Assembly: GCA_030425425.1 (NCBI GenBank)
Contig: JAUIAO010000013.1
Location: forward strand, 37,064-101,063
Direction of reading: 5' to 3'
DNA from: Bacteroidia bacterium
GTDB lineage: Bacteria > Bacteroidota > Bacteroidia > Cytophagales > Cyclobacteriaceae
DNA: 64,000 nt
Shown here: positions 19,886-27,339 of the stretch, one piece after another
Layout: every line of letters begins with the position of its first letter
How positions within the stretch are numbered: the first letter of the stretch is position 1
Made by a program: the position numbers and the translations under genes
The notes under the pieces: model-generated
Told to the model about the DNA's origin: nothing
What the model saw: only the letters and a program-made list of their open reading frames with translations
Database searches by the model: none

Positions 19886-21010
19886 TTATTTTAATTTCGT
19901 ATCGCCCATTCCTTCTTTTCGGACAAATTTCAAATCACTTTTTCCCAGATCTTTCGAAGTAGCTACTGCAATTCCGCGCTCGTGATCTTTGTTGACGGCA
20001 CAGTAAAAATGATAGACCACTCCTTCAGATTTTACCACACATGACTTGTGTGCAAACCAATTGTCATAATCTTCAGATGGTGCAATAAGGTCTTCTCCTT
20101 CCCATTCGGTCCAGTTTACCAGATCATATGAGCAGGCAAATCGGTTGAAAGCATCGTGATCTTTGCGATCGGGCCAGAATGCCCCGAAGTAAAACATCAC
20201 CCAGACATCATGCATTTTTTGAATAACCGCATCGCCTGAAATGCCTTTGTGATGATTGATCACGGGATCCGTTTTGAAACGCTCCCAGTTGATCATATCA
20301 TTGGATACTGCCATGCCAATTCGCTCAGCACCACGTTTTGGATTCAAACTATCCCCACGAGCATTGTAGTACATCACAAACGGATAGCCTGTGGTTTTTT
20401 CTTCGTCCAAAAGCACCCAGGTTTTGTAAATCGTACTGTTTTCCCACCAGCGAACATCATCGTCTGTGGCTTTAAAGATTGGTTGATCCAATCGATCCCA
20501 GAGATGAGCAGTTGCAGGATCCTGATCTGTGTAAGCCATTCCGGCAGAAAGCAAACCGGCTTCATATCCAGTAGTATTTCCTCCGAAATATGACATCCAA
20601 TATTTACCATCATATTGATTCAGTTCATAAGAGCCACCCCATTCAGGATCTTGAAGTCCCGGATATCCTGCTTTTTGATTAGAATCCCAGTCCGTTGAAT
20701 CAGAAAAGGCCATCACCTTTCCTTTGATCTCCCAGTCGAGTAGATCATCACTTTCTGCCAACCAGGTTTCGTATCCACGGCCATCATAGATGAAATAGGT
20801 CATGTACCATTTGCCTCCTTTCCGAAATACCGTAGGACAATCGATCTTCTTACTCTGATCTTCAGGAGCCATGACCAATCCGTATTTATAAGGCGTTTTG
20901 ACTTCTTCATAAACATCGCTCATCACTTCTTGAGGAATAACAGTCGGTAACTCCTTTTCCTGACAGGATAAAAAGGCGAGAAAGGGAATTAGGAATAGAA
21001 ATTTTTTCAT
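19886..21010 (-). CDS. Five-bladed beta-propeller glycosidase-like lipoprotein (GH43/GH32/GH130 type)
   Basis: A 374-residue lipoprotein: start MKKFLFLIPFLAFLSC, with the lipobox Cys at about residue 16. Propeller blades are indicated by repeated W-Y-M-x-Y motifs (GKWYMTYFIYDGRG, GKYWMSYFGGN, VWVMFYFGAFW) and by acidic residues in KIDCPTVF, GLQDPEW and ISGDAVIQ, the pattern of GH43/32/130 folds. I cannot name the exact family; proteins like this are often labelled glycosylase. I chose ATG 21008-21010 because it gives a clean signal peptide; upstream in-frame codons fall in a heptamer array. It is last in the operon, before the terminator at 19834. Expected role is periplasmic removal of a terminal sugar. 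Confidence 0.75.
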   Translation of the reverse strand: MKKFLFLIPFLAFLSCQEKELPTVIPQEVMSDVYEEVKTPYKYGLVMAPEDQSKKIDCPTVFRKGGKWYMTYFIYDGRGYETWLAESDDLLDWEIKGKVMAFSDSTDWDSNQKAGYPGLQDPEWGGSYELNQYDGKYWMSYFGGNTTGYEAGLLSAGMAYTDQDPATAHLWDRLDQPIFKATDDDVRWWENSTIYKTWVLLDEEKTTGYPFVMYYNARGDSLNPKRGAERIGMAVSNDMINWERFKTDPVINHHKGISGDAVIQKMHDVWVMFYFGAFWPDRKDHDAFNRFACSYDLVNWTEWEGEDLIAPSEDYDNWFAHKSCVVKSEGVVYHFYCAVNKDHERGIAVATSKDLGKSDLKFVRKEGMGDTKLK

Positions 21011-21023
21011 TTGTTTAAACTTA

Positions 21024-21058
21024 AGCGTAAGGCATAAAGCGTACTGCGAATAGCGATC
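21024..21058. repeat. Five-unit degenerate heptamer array
   Basis: The plus strand contains five consecutive 7-bp units: AGCGTAA, GGCATAA, AGCGTAC, TGCGAAT, AGCGATC. It fills the gap between two operon genes and touches the stop codon at 21057. The complementary-sense units at 12293-12320 (CGCTNNN) look like the same repeat family. Confidence 0.55.
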
Positions 21059-21719
21059 AGAAATCAATTCCAGCTTTTCTCATCCGCTCGTGCCAGGCCT
21101 TGCTTTCTGCATTGAGGTCATAACCTTGCTTAGAAAGGTAGTTATTGATTCGACCTTTGTACTTGCCAAACATCTTATGTTTATCATCAGATTCGCTTTG
21201 ATCCATGGCTCTTTCTCTGGCCTCATAAAGCGCTGACCAGATGAATTGTTTCTGTTCATCTGTCAGGTCAAGCAGCATATCGAGAAAGCTTTTGTAGGTA
21301 TTTGGAAATACACCATAAGTCATTCCATTCTTAATTTCATCCACCTGTTCATAGGTCAGTCCGGCGCCTAGAAGCTGCGCTATGAAGTGATTGTGGCGAA
21401 TGTACAAGTGTGCATCGCGTTCATTTTCATAATCAAAAATCAACTGATCTTTTTCTTCATTGGAAATATCCAGAGTCCGAACAGATTTCTTTTTTACCCC
21501 ACAAGTGTCATGGATGGCACTAAGGTTGCAATACTGCTCTATGACGATTCCCTGCACTTCATCAAACTTATCTCCCAGTTCTAATGGCTTGAGAAACTTG
21601 GCCGTTCTTCCCTCCAGTACTTTGATATATTCTGGATTTACCTGGTCCATATCAGCGTACTGGCTATATCCGTAAAACCCGAATGTCAAAAAACAAATTA
21701 CAATTATCAATTTTTTCAT
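21057..21719 (-). CDS. Secreted DUF3826 protein
   Basis: A 220-residue exported protein: signal peptide MKKLIIVICFLTFGFYGYSQ, then a mostly helical domain with QGIVIEQYCNLSAIHD, ENERDAHLYIRHNHFIAQL, MTYGVFPNTYKSFLDMLLDL and DLNAESKAWHERM. This matches DUF3826, a family of unknown function found repeatedly in Bacteroidota pectin and rhamnogalacturonan loci. The concentration of His, Asp and Glu residues could fit a metal or sugar site, but no activity is known to me. It is 45 bp downstream of the GH141-like gene, with a hairpin between (21743-21762). Confidence 0.8.
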   Translation of the reverse strand: MKKLIIVICFLTFGFYGYSQYADMDQVNPEYIKVLEGRTAKFLKPLELGDKFDEVQGIVIEQYCNLSAIHDTCGVKKKSVRTLDISNEEKDQLIFDYENERDAHLYIRHNHFIAQLLGAGLTYEQVDEIKNGMTYGVFPNTYKSFLDMLLDLTDEQKQFIWSALYEARERAMDQSESDDKHKMFGKYKGRINNYLSKQGYDLNAESKAWHERMRKAGIDF

Positions 21720-21742
21720 AACTCAATTATTAATCTTTATTA

Positions 21743-21762
21743 CTCTCGCTGATCGACGAGAG
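21743..21762 (-). promoter_or_regulatory. Intercistronic hairpin
   Basis: CTCTCG and CGAGAG form a 6-bp stem around an 8-nt loop just after the stop of the GH141-like gene and 23 bp before the DUF3826 start. There is no T-run, so an mRNA-stability or processing element is likelier than a terminator. Confidence 0.35.
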
Positions 21763-21764
21763 AT

Positions 21765-23651
21765 TTACTCAGACTTGGTCTGCCAATCTTTTAAATATTC
21801 AAATTCTGGTTCTATACCAGCTGCATTTTTTATACTCTCATCAACTTCCGGGCCATTGTTTTCCCACTCATTGCCCGGTCCCGGGGAGTTTTGGAAGAAT
21901 TTATCTTTTTCTGTCCAGTTGTTACGAACTCGGAAAAATGACGAACCTTCATCGTGATAGATGTACTGATAATGCTCAGGTATGTGTGCATAAGCTGCTT
22001 TTTCTAAATGATGAATGCTATTACCCTCTATCAATGATTTGGGCTGAGGTGAAAGTGTATAGATCCCGCCAACATCATACATCTGCTTAGCGAAATGATG
22101 GATTTCATTGGCTAGGACTTGATTATTCCTCATGAAAGTCACTGTCTTGGTCCATCCCCACCCAACGCAGATACCAGAGTAATTGAGGTCACTGACTTCA
22201 TTGTGACTGATGGTAATATCATGGACGAATCCTGCACTGATACCCACACATCCCCAGTCTTCGTTGGTGGCATTGGTGATCAAATTGTTAGTGATCAATT
22301 CGTGGTGACTAATTTCTCGCTCATCGGTGGGATTGTATGGTAAATGAGCTTCAAAACTCTCGTCCCCAAAAAAACCAATTTGAATACCCGTACCACCAAT
22401 ATCTTCAAAGAGATTTCCTACTATTTGATTGTGATGCGTACCAGACACTAAGTCCAATCCCGTAGCGGCCATGTGTCGAAATTTACACTTCTCAAATTTC
22501 AAATGATGGGCATTTGTGATTTCCACTCCTGCCGGCTGTCGGTCCAGCCATGCCTGATTTTCTAATGCGGCTTTGTCTGGTGTGCCGGGCTCTATTAGTT
22601 TGTAAGCATCAATCAGCGAAAAGCCTGCTTGCAAAGGAACGTGACCTTTTAGAGAAGGACGCATCCAGGTGGTGTGTTCGAAATCTATATTCTCAAATTG
22701 GATATAAGAAACCGGCTGATCCAAAGTCCCGGAAATCTGAACTAAGGTTTCCAGATATGGAGCAATGACTTGTGCTGTAGATAAGTCTTCACCTTTTCTT
22801 GGCCAATAATAAACCTTTCCATTTTCAATGTCCTGATACCATTCTCCTGGAGAATTGAGCAACTCTGGAGCATTCACATAATAGAAAGCAGAATTGCCAT
22901 TGTATTCATTTTTAGCATCAATGAATGGTGCAGGCCATGGATGCTCAAACTCCAATTTGCTTTCTGGTTGATGGAATTTGATGACAGATTTGTTTCCCTT
23001 TTGCTCCAGGCTTTTTACCCGAAGATTGGCAATCGCCCACCACTGATGAATGACAAATTCCAGCTGACCGATTTCTTCAAAATGATAATCAGGATTAGGG
23101 ATTTCCATCGATTGCGCCTCCTTATCTACAGACAAAATACGATCAAGTTTCCCATCGTTCAGGCTACTTGCCCGGTTGGCTTTTACATCATTGACCCATA
23201 GCTGACGAAAATTTACGGGTATCCCGCCTACTTTTGGAGATTTGGCTACCCAGATTTTACCTTGTGCTTTTTTAGGAAAACGATCAAGATCAGTGGCTTT
23301 TGCCCAGTCTGTAACCTGAACACCTCCTGTAAAAAGAGGTCTACCAGAATCTGTTGACACAATCCAAGTTGGACTGTTTTCGGTGCCAGAATCTTCCGGC
23401 CGGATGAGGATAGGCTCAGTTAGTTGGTAAACACCGCTTTCTATATGAATGAAAATACCTCCATCAACAGTAGGATCATTGAGTCTTCTAAGGTTTCTAG
23501 CCTTTCTAAGTGCCTTATCCAATGAAGCAAAAGGTGATTCTGTCGTTCCTTCATTTAGATCACTGCCATCCACAGAAACATATATAGTCACTTTGGCATA
23601 TGACTGAAACACAATAAACAGTCCTAGTATTATCAGACCTAAATTTTTCAT
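21765..23651 (-). CDS. Right-handed beta-helix enzyme, GH141-like
   Basis: A 628-residue exported protein: signal peptide to about residue 19, then VTIYVSVDGSDLNEGTTESPFASLDKALRKAR, the start typical of large parallel beta-helix glycosidases. It continues with repeated N-H-x-x-x-x-N coils (LEFEKCKFRHMAATG, HHNQIVGNLFEDIGGTGIQIG, DITISHNEVSDLNYSGICVG). Length and N-terminus fit GH141, whose known members include a rhamnogalacturonan-II alpha-L-fucosidase and a xylanase; I assign it from memory, so confidence is moderate. Its ATG overlaps the upstream gene's stop by 4 bp (23648-23651). Next to DUF3826 and GH105 it probably trims pectin side chains in the periplasm. Generic DUF1565 beta-helix is the alternative. 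Confidence 0.72.
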   Translation of the reverse strand: MKNLGLIILGLFIVFQSYAKVTIYVSVDGSDLNEGTTESPFASLDKALRKARNLRRLNDPTVDGGIFIHIESGVYQLTEPILIRPEDSGTENSPTWIVSTDSGRPLFTGGVQVTDWAKATDLDRFPKKAQGKIWVAKSPKVGGIPVNFRQLWVNDVKANRASSLNDGKLDRILSVDKEAQSMEIPNPDYHFEEIGQLEFVIHQWWAIANLRVKSLEQKGNKSVIKFHQPESKLEFEHPWPAPFIDAKNEYNGNSAFYYVNAPELLNSPGEWYQDIENGKVYYWPRKGEDLSTAQVIAPYLETLVQISGTLDQPVSYIQFENIDFEHTTWMRPSLKGHVPLQAGFSLIDAYKLIEPGTPDKAALENQAWLDRQPAGVEITNAHHLKFEKCKFRHMAATGLDLVSGTHHNQIVGNLFEDIGGTGIQIGFFGDESFEAHLPYNPTDEREISHHELITNNLITNATNEDWGCVGISAGFVHDITISHNEVSDLNYSGICVGWGWTKTVTFMRNNQVLANEIHHFAKQMYDVGGIYTLSPQPKSLIEGNSIHHLEKAAYAHIPEHYQYIYHDEGSSFFRVRNNWTEKDKFFQNSPGPGNEWENNGPEVDESIKNAAGIEPEFEYLKDWQTKSE

Positions 23652-24574
23652 TGAAATACAGATTTAAGGTATCGGGTATTTGCGCCGAAGTTACCTACCA
23701 CATCTCTGGGGTTATTGGCATCTCTGGAACGCTCAATCACAAGCCAGCCGCTCCAGCCCATATCATCTAGTGTTTTCTTCACTTTAGGCATGTCGATTCG
23801 GTCGTTATTTTCTAACCAAACTTTATCCTCATCTGAAGCATGGATCATGCAGATTCGATCTTTACCAAGAGTCCTTAATTCTTGATAAAGGTCACGGCCA
23901 TTTTTTAGTGGATTCTGAAAATTGAAGTAACTCTGAATGTTCTTTGATCCAATCTCATCAAAAAAGGCTGCTTCACCGGCTGCATCCAGTGAAGTCTCTA
24001 TTCCAATGACTACATCGGCAGCTTCAGCCCTTGGAGCAACTATTTCCTTGAATTTCTGAACAAGGATAGGTCTCAACTCTGGATTTTGAATCATGTCTCC
24101 CTTCACCCCAAATGGTAAGAATGCTGTCTTTACACCCATCATCACCATGGTATTGATCGCGTCATCCATCATCGGAGCTATGTCGCGCTCCGCCAGAGAC
24201 TGAGCATAAAACCCGGACATGGCGATCGAGGAGATTTCCAAACCATATTTCTCAGCTTCTTCTTTGAACACCTTTCGGTCAATCGGGTTTCTAAGCTTAT
24301 TGTCAAAAGTCACTCGACTACCAAGACCTCCCATATCAAGTTCCACACCATCAGCACCAATCTCCGAGGTTCGTTTGAACGCTCCCAGTTTCTGACGTTT
24401 CAGGATCATCCAGTCACAAACGGCCACTTTGTAGCGTTTATCCTTTTTGAAAACGTCCTCTGTAGATTCTTTTTTACCGGCGCTGCTACAAGCCATTGGG
24501 GCTGCAGCAAAAGCAGCAGTTGCCAGTGCTGAACTAGCCAAAAAATTTCTTCTTGTATTCTTTATTTGAGTCAT
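23648..24574 (-). CDS. Tat-exported sugar isomerase/epimerase-like TIM barrel (AP endonuclease 2 family)
   Basis: A 308-residue protein. The N-terminus has a twin-arginine signal (TRRNFLASSALATAAFAAA) followed by PMAC, a possible lipobox. The rest is a xylose-isomerase-like TIM barrel: EIGADGVELDMGGLGSR, ISSIAMSGFYAQSLAERD, VVIGIETSLD, CMIHASDEDK and GWSGWLVIERSRD carry the Glu, Asp and His residues that bind metal in the family. Tat export suggests folding with a metal cofactor before transport to the periplasm. Such proteins are common in sugar loci as isomerases, epimerases or keto-sugar enzymes. It lies between GH105 and the GH141-like gene, overlapping the latter by 4 bp. Confidence 0.85.
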   Translation of the reverse strand: MTQIKNTRRNFLASSALATAAFAAAPMACSSAGKKESTEDVFKKDKRYKVAVCDWMILKRQKLGAFKRTSEIGADGVELDMGGLGSRVTFDNKLRNPIDRKVFKEEAEKYGLEISSIAMSGFYAQSLAERDIAPMMDDAINTMVMMGVKTAFLPFGVKGDMIQNPELRPILVQKFKEIVAPRAEAADVVIGIETSLDAAGEAAFFDEIGSKNIQSYFNFQNPLKNGRDLYQELRTLGKDRICMIHASDEDKVWLENNDRIDMPKVKKTLDDMGWSGWLVIERSRDANNPRDVVGNFGANTRYLKSVFQ

Positions 24575-24590
24575 GATCTCTTTTAAAATC

Positions 24591-25886
24591 TTATTTCACT
24601 AACATTTCATACTCCATGCTTGCCCAAATGAATGGTCCAACTCCCTTCGGGTCATCGTCTCTGATGGGCTCAGAGATATAGTACTCATAGCTGCCATCTC
24701 TATCGTTTTTTCCTCCAAGTCCGGCCACAGCACACCCCCTGGTTAATGAGATAGTTCCATCTTCATTTTCTTTGATGAACTCATTTAAAAGTCCATGATA
24801 TCCTTTGTTCGCAACTTCCTGATAAGATTCATCAATGTATCCATTTCGCACCGCCTTATAAAGTGAATAAACAAACATGCTCGAAGCGGTTGATTCCAAA
24901 TAATTGCCTTCCCGATCTCCCTGATCCATCACCTGATACCAGGCACCTGATTTTTGATCCTGATAATTTTTAATGCCTTTAGCAGTCTTTTGGAGTACTT
25001 CCACAATCATCGATCTGTCAGGATGGTTTTCTGGGAAATAGTCTAAAACATCTACTAATGCCATGGCAAACCAACCAACACTGCGACCCCAGAAATTTGG
25101 AGAAGTTCCTGTAACAGAGTCGGCCCACAGCATGGATTTGCTCTCATCCCAACCATGATAATAAAGACTTGTCTCCGGGTCAAAAGCGTACTTATCAATC
25201 AGTCGGATCTGAGTGGCCACCACATCAAAAAGACTGTCACTTTCAAATTCCTCTGCATACTGAGCCAAAAATGGTGCTCCCATGTACAATCCATCCAGCC
25301 ACATCTGATGAATGTATCGCTTTTTGTGCCAAAAACCACCTTCACTGGTTGTTGGGTGATTGCGCATAGCATCCACCAAAGTGCCTGCGGCTTCCTGATA
25401 CTTTTGCAGGCCGGTGTATTGGTACATTGGGAAGAGGATTTTCCCAGGATTGATCATGTCAATGTTATGCTTTGAAGAATCATATGTAACAATATATCCT
25501 TCTGGTTTTATCAGCGTATCGGCATAATCCAATACATAATCGTAGTACTTTTTGTCGTTGGTGTAAGCGTACATATCCAGCATCGACTTGGCTATGATGC
25601 CATGAGTATATCCCCAAAACGGGATGCGAACATTATCAACCGTCCACAGTTCTGGGAAACGCTCCATTTCTGATTCTGCCATCCAAACGGAGTATTTTTT
25701 TGCAGACTTTTCTTTCTTTTGTTCTGAGCATGACCATGTTCCAATAAGTAGAAACAGCAATGGAATGATATATCGAGATTTAGTCCAATTCAAGTTTAAA
25801 TACCCCAACCCTAAAGGGTGTAAAATTGAATTTGTAAACTGTTTTATCATATTCAACTTAATCCTCATTTTTACCCAATACTTCAT
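24591..25886 (-). CDS. GH105 unsaturated rhamnogalacturonyl/galacturonyl hydrolase, lipoprotein
   Basis: About 431 residues with an (alpha/alpha)6 barrel of the GH88/GH105 type: RIPFWGYTHGIIAKSMLDMY, YIHQMWLDGLYMGAPFLAQYAE with the catalytic Asp, FWGRSVGWFAMALVDVLDYF, and NYLESTASSMFVYSLYKA. It hydrates the 4,5-unsaturated uronate that pectate or RG lyases leave, releasing rhamnose-type products. The lipobox region is LLIGTWSC at about residue 53, so the N-terminus is unusually long. Starts at 25886, 25868 and 25850 are all possible, and a palindromic repeat (25801-25828) lies inside this leader, coding PLGLG. The gene overlaps the upstream esterase gene by up to 29 bp. Confidence 0.9.
   Translation of the reverse strand: MKYWVKMRIKLNMIKQFTNSILHPLGLGYLNLNWTKSRYIIPLLFLLIGTWSCSEQKKEKSAKKYSVWMAESEMERFPELWTVDNVRIPFWGYTHGIIAKSMLDMYAYTNDKKYYDYVLDYADTLIKPEGYIVTYDSSKHNIDMINPGKILFPMYQYTGLQKYQEAAGTLVDAMRNHPTTSEGGFWHKKRYIHQMWLDGLYMGAPFLAQYAEEFESDSLFDVVATQIRLIDKYAFDPETSLYYHGWDESKSMLWADSVTGTSPNFWGRSVGWFAMALVDVLDYFPENHPDRSMIVEVLQKTAKGIKNYQDQKSGAWYQVMDQGDREGNYLESTASSMFVYSLYKAVRNGYIDESYQEVANKGYHGLLNEFIKENEDGTISLTRGCAVAGLGGKNDRDGSYEYYISEPIRDDDPKGVGPFIWASMEYEMLVK
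25801..25828. repeat. Palindromic repeat copy 1 (CCCTAAAGGG core)
   Basis: This 28-bp element matches 27260-27287 at 23 of 28 positions and is centred on CCCTAAAGGG. In the GH105 frame it encodes HPLGLGY within the pre-signal leader. The second copy encodes LPLGLGL in the same position of the neighbouring gene. Confidence 0.65.
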
Positions 25887-27339
25887 ACAGTTCTTCTAAA
25901 TTTTTAATGGCATTCTCTGGCATTTTCTCTCCATCTTTACCGAATGCGTACATTTCTGAATATTCTTCAATGGTGATTATGGACTCATCGATCTCTCCAT
26001 TTTCATCCAGAATTGCTGCTAAATTCAGACCAAGTTCGTCAGCCATAAACCGATACATAGCCGTCCTTTTTGACAATCCATAATCATGACCTTCCTCAGC
26101 GAAATGAGCGTTTTGCACATTGTCTTCAGCATCGTAGAACCCAAACGTTCTCTGAATAAATGGGTACTCAACTTCCGGGACTTGAGATGTCCAATCTCTA
26201 CCATCTGAAATGATCAACAAAGGTTTCGGAGCAAACATGGCCGCAATTTCTGCGTTGTTGGTGCGCTCACCACATAGATGAATTGGCGTGCCACTTTCAC
26301 ATGGACAGCCACCAGAGTGATAGGAAGAAGTCATCACCACTGGCACACTTACCGAAATACGATCATCAATAGCAGAAACCAACATGGTTTGTGAGCCGCC
26401 ACCAGATCCGCCTGTGATTGCGACGCGATTAGGGTCCGCTTTATTATCCTTTAAGAGATAGTTGATTAAACTAATGGCATTATCTGTCTGAATGGTATGA
26501 GCAATGCTTTTTCTGTGAGAAGTGGATGCCACCATCAGCGCACTCTCCCCCCATCCGAACAAATCATAACTCACCACTATCGCCCCCATTTTGGCCAGAG
26601 CGGCACATCTCAGCTGTTCGTTTTTTCGGTAGCGACCATCTCCGAAATGTCCATTCGGAGAAATGATAACCGGCTGCTTTCCTTTGGATTTTATCGGGCG
26701 ATAAATGGAGCCGGTCACATAATAACCGGGTACGGTTTCCAGTGCGATATTTTCAATCTGGTAGCCATCATATTTCCGTTTATTGGAAAGTATGATGTTT
26801 GGTTTTTCTTCTTTTTGTAGGTCATTCAATCCTAAAGCTTCGATCATGCAACTTTTCAATTCAGTCTTTCGGGCTTCCCAACTTTCCTGATCATCATAAA
26901 GTGTTTTGAGGTATTCGAGTGATTCTGCACCGGCTTCAGGTGTGATCAAATGATACTGATAGGGCTTGATTTTGTAAACTCCCTCGCCCTGCTTCACAAA
27001 AATATAATCGAATGGAGCCAGTACATTTTTCAGACTCAGCTCAACATTTCCCGGCACCAATCGCCAGTTGGCATAGCGAAGGTTGAAATCCTTTATGTCT
27101 TGTTCTTTGTATTTGATTATGACTTCATATTTACCTTGAAGTTCATCAATCACTTCTTTGAGCGGGCGAGCAAAATCGGTATCAGATGTCTGGGCATAAT
27201 TTATTTGATAACTGAGTAACAAAATAGGTATCAACAAGGCATTTCCTCTCAATTGTATTAACCCCAGCCCTAAAGGGAGTCCAATTGTTTTCACTGAACC
27301 CAATACATTAGATATAAGCTTGACTAAAATTCGCTTCAT
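25858..27339 (-). CDS. STN domain fused to acetyl-esterase-type alpha/beta hydrolase
   Basis: A 493-residue exported protein. The leader (~1-49, ending YQINYAQ) precedes an STN/DUF4974-like domain (~53-130; LKEVIDELQGKYEVIIKYKEQDI and LKNVLAPFDYIFVKQGEGVYKI), as found at the start of TonB receptors. Residues ~150-440 are an alpha/beta hydrolase of the acetyl-xylan-esterase group, with nucleophile Ser in AITGGSGGGSQ, an Asp in LLIISDGRDW and a His in EEGHDYGL. It would remove acyl groups from pectic sugars. It overlaps the GH78 stop by 4 bp upstream and GH105 downstream. The STN module on an esterase is unusual and suggests contact with another envelope protein. The exact CE family is not assigned. 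Confidence 0.82.
   Translation of the reverse strand: MKRILVKLISNVLGSVKTIGLPLGLGLIQLRGNALLIPILLLSYQINYAQTSDTDFARPLKEVIDELQGKYEVIIKYKEQDIKDFNLRYANWRLVPGNVELSLKNVLAPFDYIFVKQGEGVYKIKPYQYHLITPEAGAESLEYLKTLYDDQESWEARKTELKSCMIEALGLNDLQKEEKPNIILSNKRKYDGYQIENIALETVPGYYVTGSIYRPIKSKGKQPVIISPNGHFGDGRYRKNEQLRCAALAKMGAIVVSYDLFGWGESALMVASTSHRKSIAHTIQTDNAISLINYLLKDNKADPNRVAITGGSGGGSQTMLVSAIDDRISVSVPVVMTSSYHSGGCPCESGTPIHLCGERTNNAEIAAMFAPKPLLIISDGRDWTSQVPEVEYPFIQRTFGFYDAEDNVQNAHFAEEGHDYGLSKRTAMYRFMADELGLNLAAILDENGEIDESIITIEEYSEMYAFGKDGEKMPENAIKNLEELYEVLGKNED
27260..27287. repeat. Palindromic repeat copy 2 (CCCTAAAGGG core)
   Basis: The second copy of the element at 25801-25828, inside the leader region of the STN-esterase gene and in the same PLGLG reading frame. 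No third copy is seen in the window. Confidence 0.65.

Noticed and set aside
26931..26955. Additional ACACC-type motif (GGTGTGATCAAATG on the plus strand)
   Set aside because: It lies inside the esterase coding region and matches only half of the consensus.
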